Part shown: positions 49,173-60,135 of the stretch, one piece after another | Numbering within the stretch: position 1 is the first letter of the stretch | How the letters are laid out: each line of letters begins with the position of its first letter | NCBI GenBank assembly: GCA_023212695.1 | Contig: JALCCG010000009.1 | Span: 62,001 to 126,000 of the forward strand | DNA from: Sporisorium sorghi | Lineage: Eukaryota; Basidiomycota; Ustilaginomycetes; Ustilaginales; Ustilaginaceae | Direction of reading: 5' to 3' | DNA length: 64,000 nt | Program-made: the position numbers and the translations under genes | Notes under the pieces: model-generated | Databases searched by the model: none | Told to the model about the DNA's origin: nothing | The model's input: the letters and a program-made list of their open reading frames with translations, nothing else

Positions 49173-49717
49173 TTTGACGTTGCCGTGTGTGAACGATGTT
49201 GTGGTGCGGAGTGGGGTGCGGATGCCGTAGAGGGCCGATGATGGAGGCGAGGACGATAGAAGGAGATCGACCGGCGAGATTAGAAGATGAGCCAAAAATC
49301 GCCGTTTTGGGCGCACAAACAGACGTTTTTTCCGGATACAGAAGAGCACGGGGCACTCCGCGTCTAGACCCAACTCAAGCCCCGAATGCACCTTTCCTCT
49401 CTCCCTCTCCCATCCACTTCCGCGCCGACAATACACACCCCTCAAATGGCCACACTCAGCTCCCCAGCGCAGGTCTACCTACCACACAAACAGACTTTCA
49501 TTTCAGCCGAGGCAGCCAGCCTCCACTGCACAGACCTGCGGACACCGAGAAGCTGGGCACCAGAAGTGGGACATTGGAACACGATCCTACATTCAGTGGA
49601 AAGCCAGCCAGAAAGCGCGAGCCTATGCAATGCTATATGATACAAAACGAGACATGCTGGAAACAAGAGCTTGCTACGGAAACTGAGAACGATACAACTA
49701 CAAAAGAAAAAGTCGAC
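49173..49717. other. Intergenic 545 bp, SHR3 promoter / forkhead 3' end
   Basis: Both neighbours are on the minus strand. No gene supported. Confidence 0.5.
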
Positions 49718-52700
49718 TCACTGTCGAGCCTCCGTGAATCCATGGCTGCCACCCGTAAACGCCTGAATCCCGCCCGCAGCCTGGATGCTGTTCCACGCCT
49801 GACGCAGCGGCGACGCGGGCAGGCCTTCGTTGTTGAACGCAGCGTAGTGCGCGTCCATCCCGCCGCCGCTGCCGCCGTGGTGGTGACCCGACTGTGCGTG
49901 CATCGCCGCATGGTGCTGCTGCTGCTGGACCATCTGGTGATGCTGCTGGTGTGCCAGGTTGGCGGCCTGCATCTCAAACGGATCGTCCAGGTACCACGCC
50001 TGCTGCATGTTTTGCGGCGCAGCGCCAGCCAGGCTCATGCCCATCACCTGGCCGCCATGCGCCGCAACAAAGCTACGTCGACCAGGTGACATGCCGCTCG
50101 CAAAGCGCAACGACCCAGGCGTGCCTCCTGGTGCCAGACCCGAGCCCATGCCCAGCCCAGCACCAAAGCCAGCTCCGTTGAAACCCATCTGAGCCGCACC
50201 GCCACCCATGGCAAGCTGCATCTGCAGGCTGGCACTCGAGTTGGGCGACATCATGCCTGCTGCGCCGCTTCGCAACGGCGAGCTCCGAATGGGCGAGCGA
50301 GCCAACGCGGCAGCAACACGCGCCGTCGACGTGGGCGATCGCATGCCTTCCTCGGCATGCCCCTTCTGCCCGCGCATCGACGACATGGGCGAGCTGATCG
50401 ACCACAGTCGCTTGGGCGACGTCACCGACGAGTTCTGCGCAGCATTGTTGTTGTCGCCGCCGCCGCCAGTCGACCCTTTAGTCTGTCGTCGCAATGGCGA
50501 GCCACGCGAGGTGTCCGGGTCCATCCCGTTCGAAAAGGCAAAAGCACCACCCAGAGCCGACCCGCGCATGGCGTACAGCGAAGGAGAGAAGCCAGAGCCG
50601 TAGCCCAGCTGCCCATTGCCCTGACCCGCCAATTTGCGCTTCCTCGCGCTGTGGTTGGCGGTCGCCTGCATCGACGGCGGCGGCATCAGCGTCAGTGGAC
50701 TGGTCGGGGGACTGCTGGCGCTGTCGACCAGACCGGGGATCGTCTTGCTGTAGCTGCTGCCGGCGAGGCTGCTGTAGCTGCTGCCGGCGAGGCTGCTGCT
50801 GTACACCGACGAGCCCACATGCGGACGAACGGGAGTGATCGAGTCGAGTCCGTTGATCGCCATCGCACCGCCGGTCTGACTCTGGGGCTGCGTCTCGAGC
50901 AGCGGCAGACGATGTTCCGCCACCACCTTGACCTTTTTCGAGGAGAGAGGTCGTCCGCTCTCCTTTTCCGACTCGTCGCCGCTGTCCGCCGCCGCGTCGC
51001 CCGCCTGCGCCTTCTTGCGCTTGGCCTTGTTGCGCTTCTTGGCACTGCCATCCACGCTCTCGCCCGTCTGCGAAGATGGCAGCGTGATGTCGGCATCCGG
51101 TGCCCCCAGCGCCCTCTCAACTGCATCAGGAGAGTCCATGTGCTTGTTTGCCTGGCTCTGCTGCTGTTGCTGTTGTTGCTGCTGTCGAGCCTTGGCAGCC
51201 TCAAACTTCTGCGGCACGGCATTGTACAGTCCGTTCTGGAACCGGTCCTCGTGACCCGGCTTGATGCCCCACCAACCGCCCTTACCCGGCATGTTGGCCT
51301 CTCGCTCGATCTTGATGAAGCTCTTGTTGAGACTGAGATTGTGGCGGATCGAATTCTGCCAGCCGCGGTCGCCCTTTTCGAAGAAGGGATACGTCGAGCT
51401 GATCCAGTCGTACACCTCGGACAGCGACAGACGCATATCCGAAGACGACTTGATCGCCTGACCGATCAGACCGGCGTACGACACCGAGCTCGGCTTGGCC
51501 TTGGATTGTCCGAATCCGGGCGGAAGCAGGTAGTAACGCGCAGGAGGCTCCTCAACCAGGGTGCCGGCATCGAGCGCCGCCCTGAGCTCTTCCGAGACGA
51601 GCTTGACCAGGCGGCTGCCGTCGGGCTGGTCCCAGCCGATCTCGTCGCCATTCTGCACGGACGGCGCGGCCTGAGCCATGCGCTCGAAATCCTGGCAGGG
51701 CAGCTCGACCACCTTGAATGCAGCCGAGTCCGAAGCAGAGCCGGCAGCGGCTTTGGCCTTCTTCGACTTTTTGGTGGACGAAGGCTGAGAAGCATCGGCA
51801 GCGAGCTGCTCTGAACCCGGAGCAGCAAAGAGCGCCATCGCCGGCTCATTGCTTGCAACCGGCGCCACCATATTCACAGCAACGCCAGAATATTCGGCAG
51901 GAGGCTGCATGACCGTAGCCGAGTCCTTCTCTGCGGCCAGCTGCTTGCTGGGCGAAGGCGGCGAGTCGCTCTGGACGCGACGCACCTCGGCCACCTTCTT
52001 GCCCTTCTTGTTGCGGTTCTGCATCGAGACCAGCTGGCTGTCGTCCTGAGACTCGGCGAGAGGCGCCTCGACAGCATCGCGGACGCCCTTGCTCGGCTCG
52101 GGCGGCGGCTGCCTCGTCTCGACGTTGGGCGCAGACACGGTGCGTGGCAAGCTGGAGCCGAACACATCGGCGGGGCTGATAGTGTCGATCTTGCGAGAAA
52201 GGCCGCGCTTGTGCTTGCTGCCACTGGGACCGGAACCCAAAAAGTCGCGGATGTTGCCGGACGGCTGACGATGATGGCGCGAGTCGAGGGCGGTGCCGGA
52301 TTGGGCGCGGACGAGGGCGCTGCGCGGGCTGGCGAACGGCAATTTGCCACCGATCATCTCATCCCCAGCGGTGCCTGCTCGGAGCGATCGGCCCAGACGC
52401 ATGGGCGACGATGTGGGCAGAGCGAAAGCCTTGCCGGCACCTTCGTCGAGCTGCACGGCCTCGGCAAGCGACGACGAAGGAGGAGGGTCGAGAGCAGTGC
52501 CGCCGGGCACAGAGAAGAGCAGGCCACGCTTGGCATTGAAGGCGGAAGGCTTGCCGATGCTGTTGGCGTCTTCGTGGTGGACGCCAATGTCGTCCTCGGC
52601 GTCAAAGTCGAGATCGCTCATGCGACTGGCAACCCCAGAGACGAGTCGTCCTGAAAGCGGAGACAGCACGGCGACATCCTGCGAGGATGCGCGCATGAGC

Positions 52701-55138
52701 GAAGAGTTGACAGAAGCCTGGGCGCTCTGCTGTCTGGCGTGGAAGAAGCCGGCGACGGAAGGACTGACGCCAATGAGCTCGGGTCGATGCTCTTCCGTGC
52801 TCAAGAGGAAGTGCGCAGCAGGCGTGATGGCCGAGCTGCCTCGCACACTGGAGCGATGCGCATCGGTGCCCTTTCGCAGACTGGTCAACGGCTCGGCATC
52901 CCAGGCGTGGAAGGTGATGGGGCCTGGAGTCGAGTGGATGTTGCAGAGCGTGTCGAGCGAGTCGTAGCCGGGCTGGCTGGGCGAGATGCCGTGCATGGTG
53001 AAATCGTAGTGCTCGCGCGTGGTCATGCGCGTGTGCATGTTGCCCGGGCTGGCTCCGATGGTGGTCCAGCGCAAAGCGCGGGAGGTCGAAGATTCCAGGG
53101 GAGTGGCGCGAACAATGGAATCGGGCGACTTGCGCGTCTTGGTGCCTGTGTTGGGCGTGCTGAGCACCAGCGAAGCGTAGTCCGGATTGGCGGCTTTGAT
53201 GGCGTCGGCAGCTGCGGCAGCTTTGACGGCCTCCTTTTGCTCGTACTCTGCGCGAGCTGCCTCCTCGGCCACCTGCTGAGCGGCCAACTCTGCCTTGACC
53301 TGCTCCTCGACGACCTTGCGTTGGATGGCTTCCTTTTGCCGTTGCTTCTCGGCCTTGTACAGCCGCCTGGGGCTGGTCTGCTTGGACATGACCCTGTCGA
53401 GAAAGCTGAGTCCGCTCACCTTGGTGTCTGGGCCTTCCAGGTTGGTGGGTGCCGCCGTGCCGTTGGAGCTGGCCGAAAGCGTTCTTCGATGAGCAGCTCC
53501 CCACCCATCGGCAGCCAGACCGCCGCTCCGACACTCTGCTGCAGAGGAGGCCGGCTCGAGAATGGAAAAGCACGCAGCCGAGTCGTCGACGTCGATGGGA
53601 GGAGTGCAAAAGACGGCATCGTGTTCGATGGGCGACTTGAGCAATCGAAGCGTGCCGCGAGGACTGACCCATGCGCGCCGGCTGAGCTCCTCGAGCGATG
53701 TGCAGTCGCGCACCTCGTCGGTGACGCGAACGACGGGCGAAGACTCGAACGAGACGGTGCGGCCGCGGGACCCGCGATGAGAAAAGGCGCTAGACAGTCC
53801 CTCGGGCGGTGTGGAGGGGTCCGGGCTCGTGGTCGAGTCGCTGCCGTTGAGGTCGAGACCGAGGCCGACGCGCGTGGCCGATTTGATGCTGCTGCAACTG
53901 CCCTTCTTGGCGTGTGTCCGTGTTGGGGGTGTTCGGAAGGCGGAGCTGGAGCCTGCTTCGGGTGAGGACTGCGCGACGGTCGAATTGGGCGTGGCAAGGA
54001 GGTCGTGCGATTGTTTGCTGCTAGAAGAGGTGGCATTGGCATTGTTGGCGGCAGCAAGGCCGGCACGTTGGCGTTCGCGACGCTGACGCAACTTCTGCTT
54101 TTTGAGCTTGAGACGACGCCTCTCTTCCGCATTGCCGACCTGGTCAAGGCTGGGGTGGATCTTGGGCGATCCGGGCGAGTCTTGTGGCTCGATGACAGCG
54201 GTGAAGAAGGACAAGCCGGGGCTGCTCGTGTTGCGCGACCACAAGGGACCACCTGGACGCGTCAGTGGCGATGGAGCAGCGAGACGTGGCTGGGAGGCGC
54301 TCGCCTTGGCATCCGTCGCCTTTGCAGCGTCGACAGAAGATTCGGCGGAGGTAGAGGGTCTGGTGGTCGCGTTCGACGCGCTCTGGCCGCTCGACGAAGC
54401 TTTGAGGTCGCTGGCCTTGGAGGAAGATGAGGAAGCGGAAGCGGTAGAAGTCGTAGCAGTTGGGGTGAACGGTCGACGTTCGGCTTTGAGAAAGGCAGCG
54501 ACGCCAGCTTTAGTCCTCTCGTAGTCTTCGCGGGTGAGGCGGAGGCCCATGGCTTGTGCTCTGGCGAAAAAGTCTTCGGCGTCTTTGGTCATGGCCGGGC
54601 TTGCGGTGGAGCTTGACGCAGGTACAGTGGAATTCGAGGATGCAGCGGTGGTGTTCAATTTTGCCGCGCTCGATGCTGATGAGACGGATTTGGAAGTGGT
54701 GCTGGATGTCAATGGAGAGCCCGTGCTGGTGGACGCGACGGACGACGCGGTGGGACGGGCTCGAACGCCCGATCGAGCTGTGGCACGCGACGTCAAAGAG
54801 GTGGTAGCGGAAGATGAGGTAGCATCTTCCTTTCCAGATGTGTTGGTTGCAGGGTCGTCCATGCTGGCAGGGGTCGCGGAGCGAGAGCCGGTAGGTGTTG
54901 GACTAGCGTGGATGGCCTGGAGGGGAGACTCGTCGGCGGCGTTGCTGGAGAGCATGGCAAACTTTGCGCGTCGATTGCCCGGGCCGGAACGCGAAAAGGT
55001 GTTGGGGGCGATACTGGTGGCACGAGTGGCAGGCGTGGCAAAGGGCGTGCTGGTGGATGTGGGTGAATAGTCCGAGGAGGACGAGGCTGGTGGATAGCTC
55101 GATGAGCCAAACGAGCGCGGATGGGAGGGCGTCGTCAT
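49718..55138 (-). CDS. Very large forkhead transcription factor (1806 aa)
   Basis: I chose the ATG at 55138 (MTTPSHPRSFGSSSYPP); the frame opens nine codons earlier only at a non-ATG codon. The forkhead domain lies at ~1217-1305: KPSSVSYAGLIGQAI, LSLSEVYDWISSTYPFF, then GWQNSIRHNLSLNKSFIKI and GGWWGIKPGH. The recognition helix NSIRHNLSLN is intact. The long N-terminal part is Ser/Thr/Pro/Ala-rich with many SP and TP sites, a basic stretch KLKKQKLRQRRERQR at ~335-350 and a helix RLYKAEKQRQKEAIQ (~590). After the forkhead come a Gln run, KKRNKAKRKKAQ (possible nuclear signal), SP-rich repeats (SPIRSSPLRSG) and a His/Gln-rich end. The CDK-site density is reminiscent of cell-cycle forkheads such as Hcm1, Sep1 or Fkh2, but no FHA domain is visible. 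Single exon. Confidence 0.92.
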   Translation of the reverse strand: MTTPSHPRSFGSSSYPPASSSSDYSPTSTSTPFATPATRATSIAPNTFSRSGPGNRRAKFAMLSSNAADESPLQAIHASPTPTGSRSATPASMDDPATNTSGKEDATSSSATTSLTSRATARSGVRARPTASSVASTSTGSPLTSSTTSKSVSSASSAAKLNTTAASSNSTVPASSSTASPAMTKDAEDFFARAQAMGLRLTREDYERTKAGVAAFLKAERRPFTPTATTSTASASSSSSKASDLKASSSGQSASNATTRPSTSAESSVDAAKATDAKASASQPRLAAPSPLTRPGGPLWSRNTSSPGLSFFTAVIEPQDSPGSPKIHPSLDQVGNAEERRRLKLKKQKLRQRRERQRAGLAAANNANATSSSSKQSHDLLATPNSTVAQSSPEAGSSSAFRTPPTRTHAKKGSCSSIKSATRVGLGLDLNGSDSTTSPDPSTPPEGLSSAFSHRGSRGRTVSFESSPVVRVTDEVRDCTSLEELSRRAWVSPRGTLRLLKSPIEHDAVFCTPPIDVDDSAACFSILEPASSAAECRSGGLAADGWGAAHRRTLSASSNGTAAPTNLEGPDTKVSGLSFLDRVMSKQTSPRRLYKAEKQRQKEAIQRKVVEEQVKAELAAQQVAEEAARAEYEQKEAVKAAAAADAIKAANPDYASLVLSTPNTGTKTRKSPDSIVRATPLESSTSRALRWTTIGASPGNMHTRMTTREHYDFTMHGISPSQPGYDSLDTLCNIHSTPGPITFHAWDAEPLTSLRKGTDAHRSSVRGSSAITPAAHFLLSTEEHRPELIGVSPSVAGFFHARQQSAQASVNSSLMRASSQDVAVLSPLSGRLVSGVASRMSDLDFDAEDDIGVHHEDANSIGKPSAFNAKRGLLFSVPGGTALDPPPSSSLAEAVQLDEGAGKAFALPTSSPMRLGRSLRAGTAGDEMIGGKLPFASPRSALVRAQSGTALDSRHHRQPSGNIRDFLGSGPSGSKHKRGLSRKIDTISPADVFGSSLPRTVSAPNVETRQPPPEPSKGVRDAVEAPLAESQDDSQLVSMQNRNKKGKKVAEVRRVQSDSPPSPSKQLAAEKDSATVMQPPAEYSGVAVNMVAPVASNEPAMALFAAPGSEQLAADASQPSSTKKSKKAKAAAGSASDSAAFKVVELPCQDFERMAQAAPSVQNGDEIGWDQPDGSRLVKLVSEELRAALDAGTLVEEPPARYYLLPPGFGQSKAKPSSVSYAGLIGQAIKSSSDMRLSLSEVYDWISSTYPFFEKGDRGWQNSIRHNLSLNKSFIKIEREANMPGKGGWWGIKPGHEDRFQNGLYNAVPQKFEAAKARQQQQQQQQQSQANKHMDSPDAVERALGAPDADITLPSSQTGESVDGSAKKRNKAKRKKAQAGDAAADSGDESEKESGRPLSSKKVKVVAEHRLPLLETQPQSQTGGAMAINGLDSITPVRPHVGSSVYSSSLAGSSYSSLAGSSYSKTIPGLVDSASSPPTSPLTLMPPPSMQATANHSARKRKLAGQGNGQLGYGSGFSPSLYAMRGSALGGAFAFSNGMDPDTSRGSPLRRQTKGSTGGGGDNNNAAQNSSVTSPKRLWSISSPMSSMRGQKGHAEEGMRSPTSTARVAAALARSPIRSSPLRSGAAGMMSPNSSASLQMQLAMGGGAAQMGFNGAGFGAGLGMGSGLAPGGTPGSLRFASGMSPGRRSFVAAHGGQVMGMSLAGAAPQNMQQAWYLDDPFEMQAANLAHQQHHQMVQQQQHHAAMHAQSGHHHGGSGGGMDAHYAAFNNEGLPASPLRQAWNSIQAAGGIQAFTGGSHGFTEARQ

Positions 55139-55483
55139 GGTGTTGAAGAGCAAGTCACGTCCCAAGCGCGACGGAGCTTAGAGTGATAGCCCGTGCTGCT
55201 AGTCGGTGGATCTGATTGACGCTGGAGCTTGGACGCGTCGCCGACGTGGATGGTGTATGCAGTTCAAGTACGATGCGCACACGCGTGCGAGTGACGAGAG
55301 CTCAATCGCGTTTTGGCGTGTCGTTGTCGATGCCGCCGTGACGTGTCGGATTAGAAGAGCGTATCAATGGTGATCGTGAAAAGAGAGAGAGAGAAGCAAG
55401 AGCGAGATGGTGTGATAGTCGAGATGAACGAGGGAGCTCAAGTGAAAAAGTCTGAGAGGCAAAGTGGGCGCGGAGGATCAAGC

Positions 55484-55487
55484 AAGC

Positions 55488-55518
<31 letters not shown>
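55484..55518. repeat. GA / GACA simple repeats
   Basis: AGAGAGAGAGA is followed by five ACAG units. Low-complexity tandem repeats in the forkhead upstream region. Confidence 0.85.
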
Positions 55519-56734
55519 CTGACGGTGCAGCGGAGAAACGCCAATTCGAAACGCGTGACATACTGACTGCTCAGCACAAAGGGCAAAAGGGCGCCTCTGG
55601 CTGCTGAGCGCGACTCGAATTTTGCAGACCCAGCCAGCGCAACTGAGACGTGATTTGAGAAAAGAGTGCAGCGTGCAGCCTCCTTTTTGTGAATTTTTCA
55701 CAGTCGGGCTTGTTCGTCAGCTGCGACACAGTTTGACGATGAAGCAGTCTCCTACTCTCTGCCGCTTTCCGGTATCAAAAAAGGGCTTGAAAGGGCCAGA
55801 CTGAGTAGCAGATTGGTAGACGTCTTCTGCTGCAACGGCCACTGCATATACTTTTCTTCAACGCGGGCACGTTGAGCCTGCTGACTGCATTCAAACGAGC
55901 TGCCCTCGTCGCTCTTATTCTTGAAGATCGACACCGACTCAAGACAAAGAGCCGAGATAGCGAGTGGAGAGAGAGACCGAAGCACTCCTCTGACAGGACA
56001 GCCTCGGCGTTGGATATGCAGAAACGGAAACTTGAAAGCAGAAACACTGGAAAAGTGCCTGCCAAAAAAAGCCCTCCAGCGCGCGTGCAGCTAGCTCTCC
56101 GAGCCCAAAACGACGAAACCAGGCATAAAGAGCGCGATATTGCGCTGCGCTCGGTTATCAGCCGGTCTGTTCGATGCCAGCTCGTCGCCGTCGTCGCCCA
56201 CCGTCCGTGAAGAACGGATCAAGCCGCCTCTCTCTCTCTCTCTTTCGACTCCCGCTCTGGAGAAGGCGCCTACTTCTTTGTCCCGCTCTCGGTTTCAGCT
56301 CTCGGTGAAGCCTTGCGAGCAAGCCCGACCCGTGAGACACCTGATCTGGTGAGGCGTCGAACGAGAAAGCGAACGGCGTTTGGTATCGAGTACTGTACGT
56401 GCGCGCGTGCCTTTCGAGTCGTCGAGGAATGTCCGCCTCCTAACTTCAACCGCCGAGTGTGCGCCATCGCGCTCAGTTTTACGTTCCAGATGACGCCCGA
56501 CGCTTGCCTCTCTGCGCACAGAGTAGACCACAGCACAAGGCATGCTTTTTGCGAGCATCAGCTGCTGGCCATTGACGCATCTGTGCAATGACCCAACCAA
56601 CACACCTCGGCAAACAGCAGGTACTCACACCTGATCAGCTGCGTACAGTAGACAGCCTTCCCTTGAGTCAAACTTGCGTGCGCACCAGCCGACGGCAGAT
56701 GAACGAACACCTGCTGAGCTGCAAGGAGTCGAGC

Positions 56735-56760
56735 AAAAAAAAAAAAAAAAAAAAAAAAAA
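56735..56760. repeat. Poly(A) homopolymer, 26 nt
   Basis: Uninterrupted A run, the longest in the window, in the forkhead upstream region. Confidence 0.9.
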
Positions 56761-57052
56761 TTCTCGCTTGGAAATCAATTTATGCGACGCGGCGGGTGGC
56801 ACGAGACGCGTTCCGGTCGCGTCGGGTCACGTGATTCGATGCATTGATTGACACTTTGCCCTCTCCTGGCGGGTCATCGCCACCGAATCAGAAGCATGAA
56901 CTTATCGCTCACTGCTCTGCCCAAACTGTCAAGGAGTCGCCAGCGTCGTTCGACACCACACCACTGAGTAACGCTTTGCAAAGAGGGGTATGACATATCC
57001 GATCCAATTCTATCCTTCACATGTACGAACACTGCCAGATCTATCCTCGACC

Positions 57053-59554
57053 TCACCACCGTCCGCTCGCTGCCTTAACAGCCTCCACCACCAGCTGCAG
57101 ATCCAACATCGCCGCGCGCGTATCCATCGACACGACGTACGTCTTCCTCCCCTCTCCCTCCTCCACCTCCAGCCGCAGCGCATGACTGACACACCCGTCC
57201 TCATGGCACATCTCCACCGCATACTTGTCCAACGGTATACGTGTGAGCGCAGCACGATCCGTCGCGGACCTCAGCATCTCCAGCTGCCTACCACTTACTC
57301 TGTACCAGCGGCGCTTCGCGTGCACCGCCTCATCGGTATGCACGTTGAGCCAGCCGCTTAGCACCTCCCCACCCTCCCTCACTGCTTCCTTGAGCTCCTC
57401 CAGCCGCTTGTGGCGCAGCGCCTCCTCCGCCCTCCTCTGCTCCTTCCGCTCCCGCTCCCGGCACTCCCGCTCCTCCGCCTCGCGCTTCAACCGTGCCTCG
57501 CGCTTCGCGAGCTGCGTGATCCGCACCTCGTACTCGCGCGTCACCCTCTCGGCCTCCTGCTCGCGCCACACCCTCTCCTCTCTGATGCGCTGAGCACGCT
57601 CGCACTCCACCCTTCTCTGCTCCTCGATCGCCCTCCGGCGCCGCGCCTCAGCCGCCTCGAGCTTGCTGCGCTCATACGCGTCCAGCCGGTCGCGCGCCAC
57701 CTGCTCCCTCGCCCACTTCGCCCTGCGCACCGCCTCGGCCTCCATCGTCTCCCGCGTACCACGCTCGACACGCGCTAGCTCCTCGGCCAGGCGGCGGGTC
57801 TGATCCTGCGCCTCGCGCACCGCGACCTCCGCGGCGGTCTCGGCGGCTTTAGCGCGCGCCTCCGCCAGCGCCAACCGCTCACGCAAATCGTGCAGCTCCG
57901 CATCCTCGCTCTCCGCACGCTGTGCGTCTTTGGGCAGAGACGCGGGGCGCAGCGAACGCGTCGGGTACGTCGGCGACCCGGGCCCTTCCAGTCCACCGAT
58001 CCACTCGTCGCCGTCAGACTCGTCCGAAGGCAGCGCAGGCAGCTCCTTGTCGAACAGACTCGACGCCGCCACGCTGCCGCGCGAGCTCGACGCAGTACAC
58101 TGCGGATCCGACTCGCTCCCGGACCCCTGCCGACTGCGCGCGTGGCTCGGCGTCACCGTCCCGGATGCAGAGCCCTTCGCTCGACCCGGTAGATGTAGGA
58201 GCGAATGCGTTCGGGAAGCAGCGTCGGCAAACTCCCACAGGTTCATCGAGTGGATGCTGCTGCGGATGCTCTCGTGACTCTGGGACGAGCGCGCGTCTGT
58301 GCCTGCCCATCGCTGCACGCACGTCTCCACGTCCTCCCCTGCCTCAAGCCCTTTACAACGAGCCGATTCCGACACCGCCGCCTCCCCCTCCTCCTCCAAC
58401 TTCGGCCCAGCTGCAGCCCGGGGCGACGCCATCCCCCCCGCCGCCCTTCGCGGCGACCTCGCCAGCTGCGAGTCCACAGTACGCGGCGTCGGCGGCGGCG
58501 CAAACGGCGGCGGCGGTGCCAGCGGCGGACTCACCGCCAGCCTCGGCGTCCTTGCCCCCGGCGAGCGGAGCACGCTATTCTGCTCCGCCCGGAGTTTCTT
58601 CATGACCTGTTCGCGGATGACTTCGTCTGCGCGCAGCCGGTCGCGTTCGTCGGCGGTGAGGCGGACACGGGGGCTGCCCGGATCGCTCGGCGTGCGTGAG
58701 CGCTGCGACGTCCAGCGCGCAGTGAGGCTGTCTGTCGACGCTTCGCCAATGCCGCACTCTACGGGCGGCAGCAGCGGCAGCAGCGGCAGCGTGGCTGGGA
58801 GTTTGGGGGTGGTGTGAGTGGGTGCATCGACGACTGACGCCAGATCGATCACGATGCCGTGCGCGGATTGAGCGAGCTGTCCGGCCGAGGGGCTGACGAG
58901 CAGCGACTTGGTACGTAACCCGCCCGCAGCAGCGGCGGCAGCAGCGCGGTGCAGCGGACCAACATCGGAAACGGGCCGAGACCACGAGCCCTCCAGCCCG
59001 GCCTCTTCCGGCGACGACGGCGCGCTCGGCTTGGCGCGCGTTCCTACGCCAGCCCCCACCGCAGCCGCTGTAGTCGAGGTGGACGCCCACGACGCCCTGA
59101 AATCCTGACTAAGGTCTGGGGACGGCACATAGGCAAACCCTTCTAACTGCAGCTTGGAGCTCACGAGCGCTGCACTGAGCTGCGCGGTGGACGCGATGGT
59201 GAGCGCGGCGAACAGCACAGCGCCGAGCGACGACTGGAGCGCTCTGCCCTGCACGAGCACCTGCGCGCGCTTGAGTCCGCCGATGCCCTGCCCGAGCGAG
59301 ACGACGAGCAGGATACGTGCGTGTACACGTAACAGCGCAAATCGCGTTTCAGGCCCGTCGAGTTTGGAACGCAGCGCATCGAGGCCGCCGGCAGCTAGGG
59401 CGACTAGTTGGAAGGGCGCAGTTCGACTCGTGCTCCCGTCGGCGGTGGCGAGGATGACGTGGTCGAAGCGAGAGTCTTGCTGTTGCAGTTGATCGATGGC
59501 ATTGCGCACGCTTGCGTCGAAAGTGTTGGTGGTAGTGTTGGTAGAGGTCGGCAT
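57053..59554 (-). CDS. Coiled-coil protein with C-terminal PH domain (833 aa)
   Basis: The ATG at 59554 gives MPTSTNTTTNTFDASVRNAI. Residues ~1-150 form a compact hydrophobic domain (FDHVILATADGSTSRTAPFQ, ILLVVSLGQG), somewhat like a roadblock/longin fold, which is a guess. The middle (~150-530) is disordered and Pro/Ser-rich with several SP sites. Residues ~540-720 are a highly charged coiled coil rich in Arg, Glu and Ala. The last ~100 residues look like a PH domain: SGWLNVHTDEAVHAKRRWYRVSG at the start and a closing helix AMLDLQLVVEAVKAASGRW. The protein may bind phosphoinositide membranes as a scaffold. Single exon; no named orthologue recognised. Confidence 0.82.
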   Translation of the reverse strand: MPTSTNTTTNTFDASVRNAIDQLQQQDSRFDHVILATADGSTSRTAPFQLVALAAGGLDALRSKLDGPETRFALLRVHARILLVVSLGQGIGGLKRAQVLVQGRALQSSLGAVLFAALTIASTAQLSAALVSSKLQLEGFAYVPSPDLSQDFRASWASTSTTAAAVGAGVGTRAKPSAPSSPEEAGLEGSWSRPVSDVGPLHRAAAAAAAGGLRTKSLLVSPSAGQLAQSAHGIVIDLASVVDAPTHTTPKLPATLPLLPLLPPVECGIGEASTDSLTARWTSQRSRTPSDPGSPRVRLTADERDRLRADEVIREQVMKKLRAEQNSVLRSPGARTPRLAVSPPLAPPPPFAPPPTPRTVDSQLARSPRRAAGGMASPRAAAGPKLEEEGEAAVSESARCKGLEAGEDVETCVQRWAGTDARSSQSHESIRSSIHSMNLWEFADAASRTHSLLHLPGRAKGSASGTVTPSHARSRQGSGSESDPQCTASSSRGSVAASSLFDKELPALPSDESDGDEWIGGLEGPGSPTYPTRSLRPASLPKDAQRAESEDAELHDLRERLALAEARAKAAETAAEVAVREAQDQTRRLAEELARVERGTRETMEAEAVRRAKWAREQVARDRLDAYERSKLEAAEARRRRAIEEQRRVECERAQRIREERVWREQEAERVTREYEVRITQLAKREARLKREAEERECRERERKEQRRAEEALRHKRLEELKEAVREGGEVLSGWLNVHTDEAVHAKRRWYRVSGRQLEMLRSATDRAALTRIPLDKYAVEMCHEDGCVSHALRLEVEEGEGRKTYVVSMDTRAAMLDLQLVVEAVKAASGRW

Positions 59555-60135
59555 GCTGGTTTGAAGGTCGCAGTCGCTTCAGATTGAGAGTGATGCGTGC
59601 ATGGGTTGAAAGTGTGTCAAGACAGCCAGCTGCCTGTGCGTGTGAGCGACGTTGCGTATCCTGATGTCGTCAGGCCTGTCGCAAATCGATATGAACTGTA
59701 GATGGTGGTGGAAGTGAAGAGCAAATCAAGCTAGAAGCAAGCGCGAAACTACGGCAGTCTCTCACGGACTAGGAAGCTAAGCGCTGGGGAAACTTCTATC
59801 GGCTAGGTCTAACTTAGCCTATGAAATGGTGCAGTATGTATATCAATGCAGATAGGTTGAGACGAGGTCACGCAGTCGCATTCTGCTGGGGAGAGGCGAG
59901 CAACAGAGGGTGTCTGGCACACGCCTGCCTCGCAGGTCCCGGCGTCTGGGCGTTGAGCAGCTTTCAGGCGCCGCTGGTCCGCACCACATGGGGGGGACGA
60001 GCTCTCTGCCATGGCTCCCGTATACAGCGAGGGTGCCGAGAGCAAGGGTCATCGCAGAACAGCACTCTGGCGTGGCTTGGACCTCCTTGCGGGCCGTTGT
60101 TTTGCGTTTGACTGTGTGTGTGTGTGTGTTGAGTT

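Larger units (their letters stand above)
55139..57052. other. 1.9-kb upstream region of the forkhead gene
   Basis: It lies between the forkhead start and the 3' end of the PH-domain gene, both on the minus strand, so most of it is probably promoter and leader of the forkhead gene. It contains a GA/GACA microsatellite (~55484-55518), a CT run (~56228-56245) and an A26 tract. No gene supported. Confidence 0.55.
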
